Assembly (NCBI GenBank): GCA_940671915.1
Contig: CALNVZ010000218.1
Location: 41,233,220-41,297,219 of the forward strand
Direction: 5' to 3'
Source of the DNA: Paracentrotus lividus
Taxonomy: Eukaryota > Echinodermata > Echinoidea > Camarodonta > Echinidae
DNA length: 64,000 nucleotides
Translations under genes and position numbers: made by a program
The notes under the pieces: model-generated
What the model was told of the DNA's origin: nothing
Seen by the model: only the letters and a program-made list of their open reading frames with translations
Databases searched by the model: none
Shown: positions 36,725-48,099 of the stretch, one piece after another
How positions within the stretch are numbered: position 1 is the first letter of the stretch
Layout of the letters: the number at the start of each line of letters is the position of its first letter

Positions 36725-37516
36725 TTAACCCTAATCTGCCCGGGCTCTTTTTGAAAATGCACAGCCCGGGGGGGGGGGGGGGGGGGGGGCTAATTTAGCC
36801 CCCCCCTGAGATCTCGGCCGTTGATCGCGAGATCGCGACGAAAATTTGCACGCGCGTCCCCTGTGGCGTAATCTCCCTAACTGCATAGTTAATTTTTCCG
36901 AAAAATGTTTCATTTTAATTATGTATGCTAATTATGCTAATTTATGCATGAAATCATACTTTTTGCTCTAATTCACTACATATAGCTCCTAGAATGCTAA
37001 TTTTTGGTGTGAATCTTCTTTATAGCATTCCTATCAATTGTACTTGAAAAAGATTCCGGTATCAAAATTAATTTCTTATGTATTTTATTGTTTTTTTAAT
37101 TTCTTTTGTATTTCTTTGTTTTTTTCACCCTTTTATTTCTATTGTTTTTTCGACAAAATTGGTCCGCGACATTATTTCCGTCATAAATAGCAATAAATCA
37201 AGTGATTATTATCAATAAAAGCAAAATTAATCACTCATTTATGAATTTTAGCTGAAAACACAATTTGTTATTGCTTTGTACATGAAATCACGTTTTTGAG
37301 CAATTTAGGGTCTGACGCACGTGTACAAAATTATGCGTAACTCATGAACCAAGTACCCGGGGGTCGCGAATTTGGTCTCAAAAGATGCGCAAGACTTCAA
37401 AGAAAAACTCATGAAGCGCCGCGGCTTTAGCTTGTCGCGTCAAAAATCTATCGCGAAAAATGTCGAGGGGGGGGCTAAATTAGCCCCCCCCCCCCCCCCC
37501 GGCAGATTAGGGTTAG
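36725..37516. mobile_element. TTAA-type element with G-run tips, second copy
   Basis: TTAA, CCCTAATCTGCC at the left; GGCAGATTAGGG, TTAG at the right. Both tips carry GGGGGGCTAA(A)TTAGCCCCCC palindromes. The interior is related to 31069-31834 in the opposite orientation. It interrupts an old copy of the AGGTCAAAGGTCA-type repeat (about 36640-37640). Confidence 0.8.
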
Positions 37517-37656
37517 AACTTTATGATGTGAAAAACCTGATGATAGGACATGTATGTATCACCATATCGGTAGATGACCTGATGAGATTTTGGATTCTGT
37601 ACATGTACATGTAGGTCAGAGGTTACAGAGGTCAGTTTCTCAACTTACTGGCTTTA

Positions 37657-39491
37657 TACTGGGTGTTTCCGAAAAAAGAAAACCCAAATTTGATCATTAA
37701 TAAGAAAAGAAATATTAACATTTAAATTTAAAGATTCATATCACTAAGAAGATCAACTCATTGCCTTTTCACTGATACCTTGCATATAGCTCCCAAGGTC
37801 CATGCATCACTGAATAACTTCATTTTGAAATATTTATGTACAATAGCAGGTGGTTCACTTCCTATTCATGTTGAGTTGGTTTGACTGAAAGCACCTAACA
37901 TGAATAGCCATTCAATTGATCTAAGTAAAGCATTCCAATAACTTTCAATAAAATGGCTTTGATGAATGGATTTGAAAGGCCTACTCGTTTGGTCCATCAA
38001 GGTTATCATGCAGGAAATTTCATCATATTGCAGCTCACAACAGCCCAAAGAGCCTTCTTGGTTCAGAAATATTATCAAACAAGAAGTTATCTTCGAACAC
38101 AAGAGGAATTTCGTGTTATGTTTCCAGATAGAGAACCCCCTACGAAGAAGACTATCTGATCTGGCGTAATGTCCTCATATACCAAGTTGAAGGAACAAGC
38201 CTAAACTTAAACATAGGAAGGTCAGGGAGAACAAGATCAGTGAGGACAGGGGAGAACATTGAAGCAGTTCGCCAAGACTAAGAGAACAGCCTCAAGAAAC
38301 AAGTGCAAGGCGAAATGGAGTAGGGCCCCTCCAGGCTTCTTTTAACAAGATAACCAGACTTTACCTCCATCTCCATCCGTACCGGTCGCACGTCGACATG
38401 AACTTCTCGAAGCCGATCTCAACAGAAGATGCATTTTCTGCCAGTGGCTTCTTGAACGCTACAACCGAGACAAGAGATTCAATCGAAATCTGGTTTTTGG
38501 GGATGAAGCTGGATTTTCTCTCAACGAGGAGGTCAACAGCCACAACAACGTCCAGTATGTGCCATCTCAACATCCACCTGCTTCAACTTCGAAAGGAGAA
38601 TGAGCAGGGAGAAGGTAACGGTATGGGTCGGTTTGTGTGGCAACGGTGTGGTCATAGGTCCTTTCTTCTTTGAGAACAATGTGAACGTCCAAGCCTATCT
38701 ACAGATGATCAATGAGCAAGTGGTCTCGGAGATGGAAAACAACTCCCCCGACTAACCAATGGGAGATTCCGCTATCTTTGGTGGGCTCAAGACGGTGCAC
38801 CTGCCCATTGTATTGCGGGTGTCCGAGATCGTCTGACAGAGCTTTTTAATCAGTGTGTAATTGCTTTGCATCGCCAGGTTGAATGGCCCCCGAGTTCGCC
38901 TGATCTGACACCCTGTGACTTTTTCTTATAGGGTCTTTGTCACGCCACCCTGTACCTTCAAGATCTACGGGACAGAATCCAGCATGAGGTGGATATTTTG
39001 CAAGCTGTAAATGGCATGCCGCGCAGATGTCAGCTGTGTTTGGAAAGGGAAGGAGAACATGTTGAGGGAGTCGACGCATAAGAAAAACAAACTGTCTACC
39101 CAAGGACGCTTCATTTCATTGACCATGTGAACATACATTTTTATTTGTTGCATACAAAGTTTGCTAAGGTTAGTGACACATGAGTAAAAAAAAAAAAAAA
39201 AAACCAAGATTATGAAAAGGAACAATTATTGAATTTGTTGTCCTCATATGTGCGTTCTTGATTGTTCGCGGTGTATAAAGTGAGAATGAAAGTGAACCAC
39301 GCACAATTTTGCGAGACATTTTCAAAACAATGGGGTTCAGTGATGCGTGACATTGGTGAGCTGAGAAACATATCATTTGAATGTTAATGAGTTGTACTTT
39401 CCAGTGATATAAACCTCATAATCACAGTTGCATTATATTCTGAATAATTAATGATCAAAATTTGGGTTCCTCTTTTCTGGTACTCCCAGTA
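37657..39491 (+). mobile_element. Mariner-like transposon, inactive
   Basis: Inverted ends of about 43 bases: TACTGGGTGTTTCCGAAAAA at the left and the complement of TACTGGGAGTACCAGAAAAG at the right, both running through AACCCAAATTTGATCATTAA-like sequence. TA lies at each edge. Transposase remains are on the plus strand from 37953: a helix-turn-helix N-terminus (LTTAQRAFLVQKYYQTRSYL), FGDEAGFSLN, AQDGAPAH and SPDLTPCDFF, typical of the mariner DDE/D core. The frame breaks at about 38155, where ATCTG is duplicated, and at several later points. Confidence 0.85.
37953..39082 (+). pseudogene. Mariner-like transposase pseudogene
   Basis: Fragments in all three plus frames. The first frame is open for about 67 codons, then a 5-base duplication shifts it. 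The second ends at TAA just after EAVRQD. The catalytic regions FGDEAGF and DGAPAH are each readable but never in one frame. Inactive. Confidence 0.8.
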
Positions 39492-39624
39492 GGGTGAAGG
39501 CATACATTGTTTATGAGACAAAGTTGCATTTGTCTTGTCACTTCAGACTTGTGCATACATTGCATGTTGTCGGTCATGAAGCCACAATGTTAATTTTTTT
39601 TAAAATTTGTATTCTGTTATTAAG

Positions 39625-39826
39625 GCCCAAACGCTGAACTGTGGTCATTCCTTCTGAACCCAATGCATCGAAAACAGAGGAATGCTCACAAATGATGGAA
39701 ATGCAAAGCCTTGTCCCAATTGTAGAAAACCACTGACAACTAACGTACCGTCCTTTGACATCGACAGCTGTATTGAAGCGATTACTAGATTGAGGAATGT
39801 AGCTACAGGACAGACTGAGACTGAAG
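39625..39826 (+). pseudogene. Gene C RING exon 2 equivalent, with TGA
   Basis: 67 codons plus one base, acceptor ATTAAG (a weak pyrimidine tract) and donor GTGAGT. LNC, GH, TQC and CPNC ligands are present. TGA at 39655-39657 stands where a Cys is required. A 20-base minisatellite begins about 50 bases into the following intron. Confidence 0.7.
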
Positions 39827-39879
39827 GTGAGTAATGGTGGTATCACACCTGCCTTGAGAGTCTAGTTAGCCACTCCATC

Positions 39880-40280
39880 CCAGAGACGTCTCCCGAGTCC
39901 CTGAGACGTCTCCCGAGTCCCTGAGACGCCTCCCGAGTCCCTGAGACGCCTCCCGAGTCCCTGAGACGCCTCCCGAGTCCCTGAGACGTCTCCCGAGTTC
40001 CTGAGACGTCTCCCGAGTTCCTGAGATGCCTCCCGAGTCCCCGAGACGCCTCCGGAGTCCCTGAGACGCCTCCCGAGTCCCTGAGACGTCTCCTGAGTCC
40101 CTGAGACATCTCCCGAGTACTTGAGACATCTTCAAGTCCCTGAGACGTCTCTCGAGTCTTCAAGACAACATTCGAGTCCTTGAGACATCTCCGAATCCCC
40201 TAGACGTCTCTTGAGTCCCTGAGTCGTCTTTCGAGTCCCCGAGACATCTCCTGAGTCCCTGAGACATTTCATGAGTCTCA
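39880..40280. repeat. 20-base minisatellite
   Basis: About 20 units near CTGAGACGTCTCCCGAGTCC. Units are near-identical to about 40080, then decay to 40280. Both apparent minus-strand reading frames across it are artefacts of the period. It lies in the gene C intron. Confidence 0.95.
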
Positions 40281-40429
40281 AAAGAATTGGCTTTTCAAAG
40301 TCAAACTCTCATTCCTTTGATTGTTCTACTCTGCATGACAAATGATACCAAAACAGTGCAAAAATCTTTTTTCTTATGCAACATTGTGTAGGCCTACCAA
40401 TAATCACATGCCGGGTTAAGATTAAACAA

Positions 40430-41063
40430 ATATTGTCATATTGCATCCATTTGTGTACAAAATGCTGCTTTTACTAAATTGCTTTTATAATACTGTTAAT
40501 TGTGCCTTCTGGGGAGCATTTCATGAAACAAATATTCACTGATTCTCTGATTGGCTGAGAGCAAATTTGTCAGATAAAATGTCCGACAAGTGCTTTCCTG
40601 AAACGCCCCAGAGCCTTTTGCCTGATCAATTAAAAAAAAGAAAAAATTATGACACACTTCTGAAGCATTAAAAATCACAAAAACAAAGAAATATTTATGA
40701 AATAAAAGCAATGAAGTACATGTACAATGTATATAGGAAATTAACCAAACAATAGAATACCAAAATATGAATTTTGAATCTCCAAATGTCTCATTTCATT
40801 ATTGTCAGCTTTGCTACTCAGCAAAATTGATAAAGAAATTGAATTTTCATATGTTTTTAATGAAATATTAAGGAATGTAATAAATAGGCATCAAATTTGC
40901 TTGAAATATATTACCCTTGCATGTGCAGCAACATTAATGTATATGTACATGTACAATTTTACGGTGATTAAACATTTCCACTGCCAATATATCAAAGGGG
41001 CTGTTAAATTGACTCCCCCTTCCATTAAACATCTCCTAAAAAGGCCAGGCAGAATAGGGTTAA
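40430..41063. mobile_element. TTAA-type element, third copy, degraded
   Basis: The interior matches 31290-31360 (TGTACAAAATGCTGCTTTT, TTATAATACTGTTAATTGTG) and the right end is CAGAATAGGGTTAA. The left tip is not recognisable. It contains a small MITE at about 40507-40613 with tips CTGGGGAGCATTTCATGAAA and the complement of CTGGGGCGTTTCAGGAAAGC. Confidence 0.6.
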
Positions 41064-41260
41064 TGAAAATATAATTACCGCCGCTCTATAACTTTAAGAT
41101 GTATGTGATGATGTACAGGGTCCAGCTTTCATCTGTTTATTTTCATGAAATATCATCTTTCTTTTCTTGCTAGTAGAAGATAATATGAGAATGGAAATGG
41201 ATCACCTATTTAGAAGGATTTTTGAGTATTCTTATGTTTTTGTAAATCATATCTTTTCAG

Positions 41261-41403
41261 GAGAGCCCATGTCTGTTGGATCAGATGACGACTCATGTCC
41301 TACGTCATCTCCATCTTCTCAATCTTCATCTTCAAGCTTTTGTCGTAATCCATCATCAATAGAAAATATGTTTTGTCCAGCATCTTCATCTGACTCTGAT
41401 TAG
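41261..41403 (+). pseudogene. Gene C terminal exon, first copy
   Basis: Acceptor ATCTTTTCAG, phase 1. It reads GEPMSVGSDDDSCPTSSPSS, then an S-rich end and SSSDSD before TAG. It is in frame with 39826. Confidence 0.65.
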
Positions 41404-41791
41404 ACAGTACAGACTGGAGAATGAACAGCTTTGTGATCTCTGAAGGTTTTTAATGCTATCTCCTGTGACATCATCATCTTCTTCTATTGCTGAACCCCAT
41501 CTACAATATAGAAAGATGAAGTAGAGACTTGAGAATGAAAAGCTTTGAGGTCTCTGAAGGTTTTTAATGGTACATGTATCTTCTGTAACATCATCCTCAT
41601 CTTCTGTTGCTGAACCCATCTACAATAATAATAGTGAAAACTTATACATGTATGTGATGATGTACAGGGTCCAGATTTCATCTCCCTATTTTCATGAGAT
41701 ATCATCTTTCTTTCCTTGCTTATAGAAGATAATATGAGAATGGAAATGGTTTTTGAGTATCAATATGTTCTTGTAAATCATATCTTTTCAG

Positions 41792-41937
41792 GAGAACCCA
41801 TGTCTGTTGGATCAGATGATGAATCCACTTCTGCATCATCTCCATCTTCTTCTGGGTCTTCATCTTCAAGCTTTTGTCGTAATCCATCATCAATAGAAAA
41901 TATGTTTTGTCCAGCATCTTCATCTGACTCTGATTAG
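41792..41937 (+). pseudogene. Gene C terminal exon, second tandem copy
   Basis: Near-identical to 41261-41403 and 531 bases downstream, with the same acceptor and also in frame (one codon longer). It reads GEPMSVGSDDESTSASSPSS and ends SSSDSD then TAG. It could serve as an alternative last exon. AATAAA at about 42452 is a candidate polyadenylation signal. Confidence 0.6.
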
Positions 41938-42159
41938 ACAGTACAGACTGGAGAATGAAAAGCTTTGAGTTCTCTGAAGGTTTTTCATGGTACATGTATC
42001 TTCTGTAACATCATTTTCTTCTTCTGCTAGCTATTGCTGTGCAACATCTTCAGTACTGAAAGTCATGTTTTCTTATTACTTTTCATCTGAGACTTGGGAT
42101 TCATCAGATGCATAATGAATAATAATAGATTACATTTATGTAATGCTCAATGTAATACA

Positions 42160-42251
42160 ATAATTAGTTCACTCTATAAGAGCGTAACTACACCAAGCTG
42201 GATAATTATCCACCTTGGTGTTGCTAAGCTCTCATAATGTGAACTAATTAT
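42160..42251. repeat. 92-base hairpin
   Basis: ATAATTAGTTCAC and GTGAACTAATTAT at the ends; ACACCAAG and CTTGGTGT inside, with a short loop around GGATAATTATCC. A tiny foldback element in the 3' flank of gene C. Confidence 0.8.
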
Positions 42252-42736
42252 CACCTGGCTTAGCTAGGCTACAACGAAAGGTGTTTACAGCATTCAGGAA
42301 TTTTTTGCTACTGTTACCCATTCACCTCAAGTTGGTCGAGTGTGGTAAATTTGTAGATTGACATCATGCCACAGGAAGATATATGAAATGGACGAGATAC
42401 AAACAGCATACATGTACCTTGTGATTGTCAGTCCACTGACTTATTAACTTGAATAAACCATGGTACCTCTACAAGCTTGTACTTTAATTTACAATTTTTT
42501 AGTGTGATATTTTTTAAATTCCTTTATTTGTTGTTGATCATGGTTTCAAGACTAGTTGGTTTGATCCTGGCACCTCATGGATATTTATAAGGAAGGCATT
42601 CTATGTGAATCTTTCTTCTCTCTACCCAGGTTTATAAATGCATGATGGTATGATGATACATTATTGTCCTTGAACAACATATATCAGACTAGAATTATAC
42701 CATCTTCTGTAGAATAAACTTGAATTTTGTTTTATG

Positions 42737-43201
42737 TTAAAGGGACGTATAATTGATAAAACATGGGGAAAGCACCTTATCTCGGATGAAAAGATAACAT
42801 TCCAATCAGAGCCTGAGGCGTGTTGTGTAATTTTCAGCGACAACGCATCTGGAGTTAATCCGGTTAATCCTTCATGGCTAGACTAACTAACCAGAATTCC
42901 GAAGTAAATCTAGCCTATGTTTCGGTTTTTGAAATGGAGCATTATACAAGTCCTCACTTTGAATTTATACGAAGAGACCCGTTGAAAGTCTGTAAACTAA
43001 ACATTGTTGAGGACTCTAGAATCCGAAGCTATTGACCCTATTTACTGACTGAATTCGGTCAACTTCGCTATGTTTGTGCTGTCCGAAAGTTAATCTCCAG
43101 TAGTCCGACCCATGCGTAAGCCACTGTCGATTGTGTACGAGTCAATGGAGCTCTGGAAAAACGCGCATTCCCCACGATCTGCGAGTTGCGAGCGCCTTTA
43201 A
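42737..43201. mobile_element. TTAA-bounded repeat, copy 1
   Basis: TTAAAGGGACGTATAATTGA at the left and CCTTTAA at the right. Collinear with 47319-47724. Confidence 0.75.
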
Positions 43202-43204
43202 GAC

Positions 43205-45135
43205 ATATGATTCTTCCTTGCTAACTACTGTAACTTACAGTATAATTGTAATAATGCGAGTACAATCACATGTATGTACATGTAACTATCAATTTTAAAA
43301 AATTGGATATCTCAGTTGAGGGGTCATGAAAAATCCCCAAAGTGTATACATGTTGTTGTATGACATCTAAGTGATTTTATGATTAAAGATTTAATGGGAG
43401 ATATCGTTTTCATATCAAGAAATTCAAAAAATGCAATTCTCTGTGAGTTCACTTGACCAGTCTAGGCTACCAGTCACTTTGTTAACCTTTTTTTGGTACG
43501 TACATGGACTTGGTATTTTATCCTGTAACATTTCTCAACAACAAATTGTCCCCCCTCCCCCCATCGTCCTGAAATCCTGGATCCGCCACTGAATGCTGAT
43601 ATTATAATTTGCAGGCAAGTTCCAATATTTGTTTGTGACTAGCCCTTTTTAAGTATGTATACATTCCATTGAAAAATAATTTTAAAAGAGGAATCACTAT
43701 AATTGTCTTACCATCTTTTGAAATGATTACATAACTTTTTCGAACATTTTTTTTTCTCTTTCTCTGAGAATTAACTGAAATATGATTGTTTCTTTAAGAA
43801 AATATTTATGATACATATACTTGCCAAATTATTGCAGCTTTTATTTTTTATACGTTATTTAATTAGTACTCTTTACGCAATTATTGTGTATTGTTGTCTT
43901 GAAAAGTAACATTTATAGTACAGTGTACTTGAATGTTGTTGTTTTTACCACTCCAAATGTTCAATACTCGAGGTATTGAACATAACGTGTTTTAGAGCAT
44001 TTGAAAATGGAAATATTTCCCCTGTAATATGATATCATAATGTATGATATGATTGTAGTTTGTGTACATGTATTTCTATATATAAAAGAACATCACATGA
44101 CATCACATGTTATTTTATGAAAGAATGGATTTTCATCACCAATTTATTATTTTAAAATTTAGACCAAGATCATCATGAAAGATATAACATGATATTAATT
44201 TTGAAAGCATAAAATAAGTCTTGCACATGTTACCCATTTATACATTGTACATGAATGTAATGTAGTGTTTTATTTTATTAGGCAGCTATAAAAAAAAATG
44301 TAATTTGTCTTGCAAGTTCAGCTTGAAACTTTTTTTAGGTCCATGTATAGGCCTAGTTATTTGTAGTAATGTTTATTGTTGATAAGCATGCCTAAGCATT
44401 ATACAATGCTGATGATTGTGTCATTTATTCATTGAAAAGTGTAATCATGACTAAGGATTAACCAATGTTTATGTTCATTGGTTAATAGATATAATGCACC
44501 GTAATCATGCCTTTAGTATGCCTTTAGGGTATGTTAATCAGTTTAATGAAAATACACTGTTATGGTACATACTTCAGATTTTGTTGAATATAACATGAAT
44601 TGGGTCTGGACGATTACCACCTGGACAACTATCCTTATATATAGGTTTTGGTTCAGTGTAGGGTCAATTAATGGTGGCTTTTTAGGGAGGGGCTTTCTAG
44701 TTGTCTGGGAACCGAGATGAATACAGACCATTAAAAAAAATTATTTTTGTCATTTTTTCAGCATTTTATCCAATATTTTTATGAACAGGTCTAGCAGTCA
44801 CTTCCAACAGATATAGATATTATACATTGATGTTTATAACATAATTGTTATATATTGACTTTATTCTTTCGTAAAAGTAATACATATGAAACTAAAATGA
44901 TCTGGCTTTTAAAAAGAAAAGGCATTATCTTAAATTTATGGACCCCGAGAAAGAAAAGGGAAAAAAATAAGTTACTTAAATTTATTGCTCTATCAATCGT
45001 ATTGTGCGATTATATTTTTGATTAAAGCTGAATTTGAGTTTGTTTCTAGATGGCAGTGTTGTTAAGAACACTGGCCCTTGCATTTAGGTTTAGAATACAG
45101 AACACATAACTTTCTTGCCATTATAGTTAAAATGT
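43205..45135. other. Intergenic, nothing recognised
   Basis: AT-rich sequence with no exon, no clear inverted ends and no tandem repeat. Confidence 0.45.
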
Positions 45136-45235
45136 NNNNNNNNNNNNNNNNNNNNNNNNNNNNNNNNNNNNNNNNNNNNNNNNNNNNNNNNNNNNNNNNN
45201 NNNNNNNNNNNNNNNNNNNNNNNNNNNNNNNNNNN
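45136..45235. other. Assembly gap (100 N)
   Basis: 100 N placeholder next to a roughly 397-base tandem repeat (45240-45960), which probably broke the assembly. Confidence 0.99.
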
Positions 45236-45239
45236 AGTT

Positions 45240-45960
45240 GGGCCCTTAAAAAGGTGGATTTGTGACATCTGCTCCTCAAATTTGATTTTGTTTATTGATT
45301 TACTTAAAAACTATACAAGCTATATATAGCTGAATTTAATTTGCTCTTAAAATTAAAGCTCTCATGTAGGGCAACAAAATACATGTTTTTAAACATGTTA
45401 AAATTTCATCATTGTCCGTTAATTAACTGTTAATTGACGAGAGTGGAGGAGCTAGATAAGAGTCGGCGCAGCAAATTTGGCAAATGTTAAATAAAATGCA
45501 CAGAAGGATATCTTTGGATTGAAATTCATAAACCCTGCTGAAATAATCAATGTAGCTTGATTTTGATAGTTTATATGTTAGTTGAGGAATTTAATTACAT
45601 TGATTAAAGTAATTGGTCATCCTTTTTGAGTTCCGTAGGCCTGCAAAAAGTTGTAATTTTGACATCTGCTCCTCAAAAGTAATGTTGTTTATACAAAACT
45701 CAATGCATATATGCAAGGTATAAAGCTGAATTTGAACTTAAATCACAGCTATCATGTAGGGAAAAAAAATTCATGCATTCAATCATGTTAGAGATATTTA
45801 TGTTCTCTTCATTAATTGTTAACTAACGAAGATCAGGGGTGGAGGAGGAGTCGGCGCAGAAAACTTAGCTCATGTGGTGGTGCATGAGTTAAATCATTTT
45901 CATAGAAGGGTACATTCGAATAGAATGCTTACAACCAGGTGAAATACTTTAGCTTGTTTA
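45240..45960. repeat. Two tandem units of about 397 bases
   Basis: GACATCTGCTCCTCAAA occurs at 45263 and 45661, and the collinear match continues through TATAAAGCTGAATTTGA-like, CATGTAGGG and AGTCGGCGCAG words. The array adjoins the gap, so more units may be missing. Confidence 0.8.
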
Positions 45961-46020
45961 TGATCCATAATTTAAGTAACTATAACAGATTTAGTGTTGT
46001 ACACTGTAGTACATGTACAT

Positions 46021-46800
46021 TTAGCCCCGGGACGCCGCCACGAAGTGGCGGCGTCCTGAAGTAAACATATACATCTGGCCAAAGCTCACCGTCTTCCCCA
46101 ATAAAACGATGAAATTCAACCCCCCCCAAAAATGTTTATAACAAATGATACACATACATGCAATGCCACTTACCTAAGCATACCAACCGGAATATGGTGA
46201 ATAAAAACAAACGTGAATACTCCAAGAATAAGAAGATTTTTTTGGGGTTTCGTCAGTATCGTAAATTGCGCCGATTCGCCATATTGATAAAGCGGAATAA
46301 AAGGGGACCCTGGATTAGCCATTAATCAAGACGTTCTTTTGTATAGTTTGTAAGTTTCGTTACGAAAAATAGGCTGATGAAGGAAAAATGGCGGCAAAAA
46401 CTAAAATAACAAATAATTCATGACTACTAATGTAAGTAATCTCTTTTGTTTGGTTGATTACCATGTAATGGAATAAAATAAAAATTATGATTGTAATGAC
46501 TTGCGTAAAGACTAATCAGGCAATATCCATGACGCATGCGTATACAAAGACAAACCTACGATCACGAATTGTTTACTCGAGAAAGTTTGGAATTTTGACC
46601 CCCAAATTACATATAAGAAAGATTCACCAACAAAGACGATAGTTTTCTGGAACATTCGTAAGTAATATATTGCATATATAACTGTTTATTTATATCTGTA
46701 ATACTAAGTATTAAGTATCACCGGAATTGATGTAAATTCGATAGTCACATCGCCGTCGGATTTCGATAAAGCGTACCCGCACACTTCGTGTGCGGGCTAA
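46021..46800. mobile_element. Element with GAA-loop hairpins at both tips
   Basis: Starts TTAGCCC and ends GGGCTAA. Just inside the left tip is a perfect 12-base-pair hairpin with loop GAA (46030-46056). At the right tip is a 9-base-pair hairpin whose complement also has loop GAA (46776-46796). The stems are unrelated in sequence. No coding capacity. Confidence 0.7.
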
Positions 46801-47318
46801 TCGTAGTAAATGTACATTGTACTGTACTATATAATGACAATTTCTTACAGCTACACATTATGGTTAATAATGTTCCAAGACAAAAGGGACTTTCGCATTT
46901 CAGTAATACTTTGCTACTTTCTACTGGCCTTTTAGCAACTATAGGATCCTTCATACATATCTAGTATCTTAAAAGGGGAGAACAGTACTTAGCAACACGG
47001 CAACAAAGGTACATTTTCTTAAAAAATTGAAATTTTCGAAGTCACCATCCAGCCTGTCCAGAGCAAAAATGCGGTAAACTCCTTCAGGTAAGAAAGTTAT
47101 ACATGTTGGAAAGCTCTAAAAGTGACGAGTCAAATTCTACGGTAAATAATTAGGGAAAGCAGTATTTTTTTTTGCAATTTTTTCCAAAGCCATTTGTTTT
47201 TCATGAATTTTCAGGTTCTAAGATTCATAACCTTTCAAGGGCGCCACCCTTTGTTAATTTAAGCGCATTTCTGAACTCCTCAGACATTCAGCTTCCAGAA
47301 AATACATACTTTTGTGGG

Positions 47319-47724
47319 TTAAAGGGACGTATAATTGATAAAACATGGGAATTCACCTTATCTCGGATGAAATCATAACATTCTAATCAGAGCCTGAGGC
47401 GTGTTGCGTAATCTCCAGCGACAGGGTGTCTGGATTTAATCCTCATGGCTAGAACAACTAACCAGAAGTCCGAAGTAAATCCTAACCTATTTTTTGTTTT
47501 TGAAAATAGAGCATTATACAAGTCCTCTCTTTTAATTAATACGAAGAGAGACCCGTGGAGAGTCTATGAACTAAGAATTGTTGAGAATCCAAAGCTACTG
47601 ACGATCTGCCGAATGTTAATCCCCAATATCTGGACCATGCGTAAGCCACTGGCGATGTGTATAGTCAATGGAGCTCAGAAAAAAACGCGCATTCCCACGA
47701 TCTCCGAGTTTCAGGGGACTTTAA
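47319..47724. mobile_element. TTAA-bounded repeat, copy 2
   Basis: Same left tip as 42737, right tip GGGGACTTTAA. It is shorter by about 60 bases through internal deletions. No coding capacity. Confidence 0.75.
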
Positions 47725-47904
47725 TATGAATATTTGAAAAAGTTATAGCTACTTTCATGAAATGCGCATGATTAGTACAAATTTTGAGTGTGTCACACAT
47801 GGCGCCAACTTTAATACGCATGGCACCTACAGTACATGTTCAGCTAGGCATAATTTTACACCATATCGGTATGTAATATCGGAATCGTATGCAATTATCG
47901 ATCG

Positions 47905-48095
47905 ATCGATGTCATACAGGTCATGTCTGACCCTTTGTGACCTCTGTTGATGATGCTTTTCCAAATAGCTCTGTCTGTGCCAGGCGATGAGCTGCAACTA
48001 GGAGAGGCCTGTTAATTGTTTAATGCCATCTGTCCATCTCAGTTTCTGTCTGCCTTGTCTCCGACTACCTTCAATGCAACCTTGCATAATTATTT
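47905..48095 (-). pseudogene. LINE reverse transcriptase C-terminal fragment
   Basis: Minus strand reads GSRRQGRQKLRWTDGIKQLT, then GLS, a TAG stop, and LQLIAWHRQSYLEKHHQ. The R-G-R-x-x-x-RW-x-D-x-I plus TGLS pattern is typical of the C-terminus of non-LTR retrotransposon polymerases. Short and stop-containing. Confidence 0.65.
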
Positions 48096-48099
48096 TTCA

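Larger units (their letters stand above)
35031..41403 (+). pseudogene. Second RNF8-like RING copy with in-frame TGA (gene C)
   Basis: Three exon equivalents: 35031-35144 (38 codons, ends FVCTICQHTLTK), 39625-39826 (AQTLNCGHSF, TGA, TQC... CPNC) and 41261-41403 (acidic Ser-rich tail). Phases 0, 0 and 1 match gene B exactly. The TGA at 39655-39657 falls on the fifth zinc ligand (gene B has Cys). The E2-contact Trp of gene B is also missing and the loop before the last Cys pair is 5 residues longer. No coiled-coil exons are seen upstream between 26676 and 35030. The splice sites are intact (GTAACA, TTAAG, GTGAGT, TTTTCAG). It is probably a decayed tandem duplicate. Alternatives are a sequencing error or, much less likely, a selenocysteine codon. 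Confidence 0.7.
41100..42040 (+). repeat. Tandem duplication of terminal exon and 3' flank
   Basis: Two units of about 531 bases (from about 41105 and about 41650), each with the splice acceptor, exon, stop and 3' flank. The 3' flank motif around CTCTGAAGGTTTTTAATG occurs three times (about 41440, 41556 and 41970), so a partial third unit is present. Confidence 0.8.

Noticed and set aside
35031..39826. Gene C as a selenoprotein
   Set aside because: The TGA is at a Cys position, but no SECIS-like structure was recognised and other RING contacts are degraded; kept only as a minor alternative.
39843..40163. Two overlapping minus-strand frames of 106 and 89 codons with a repeated GTRETSQGLGRR pattern
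   Set aside because: Product of a 20-base repeat without stops in those frames; no splice sites, no homology and a decaying array.
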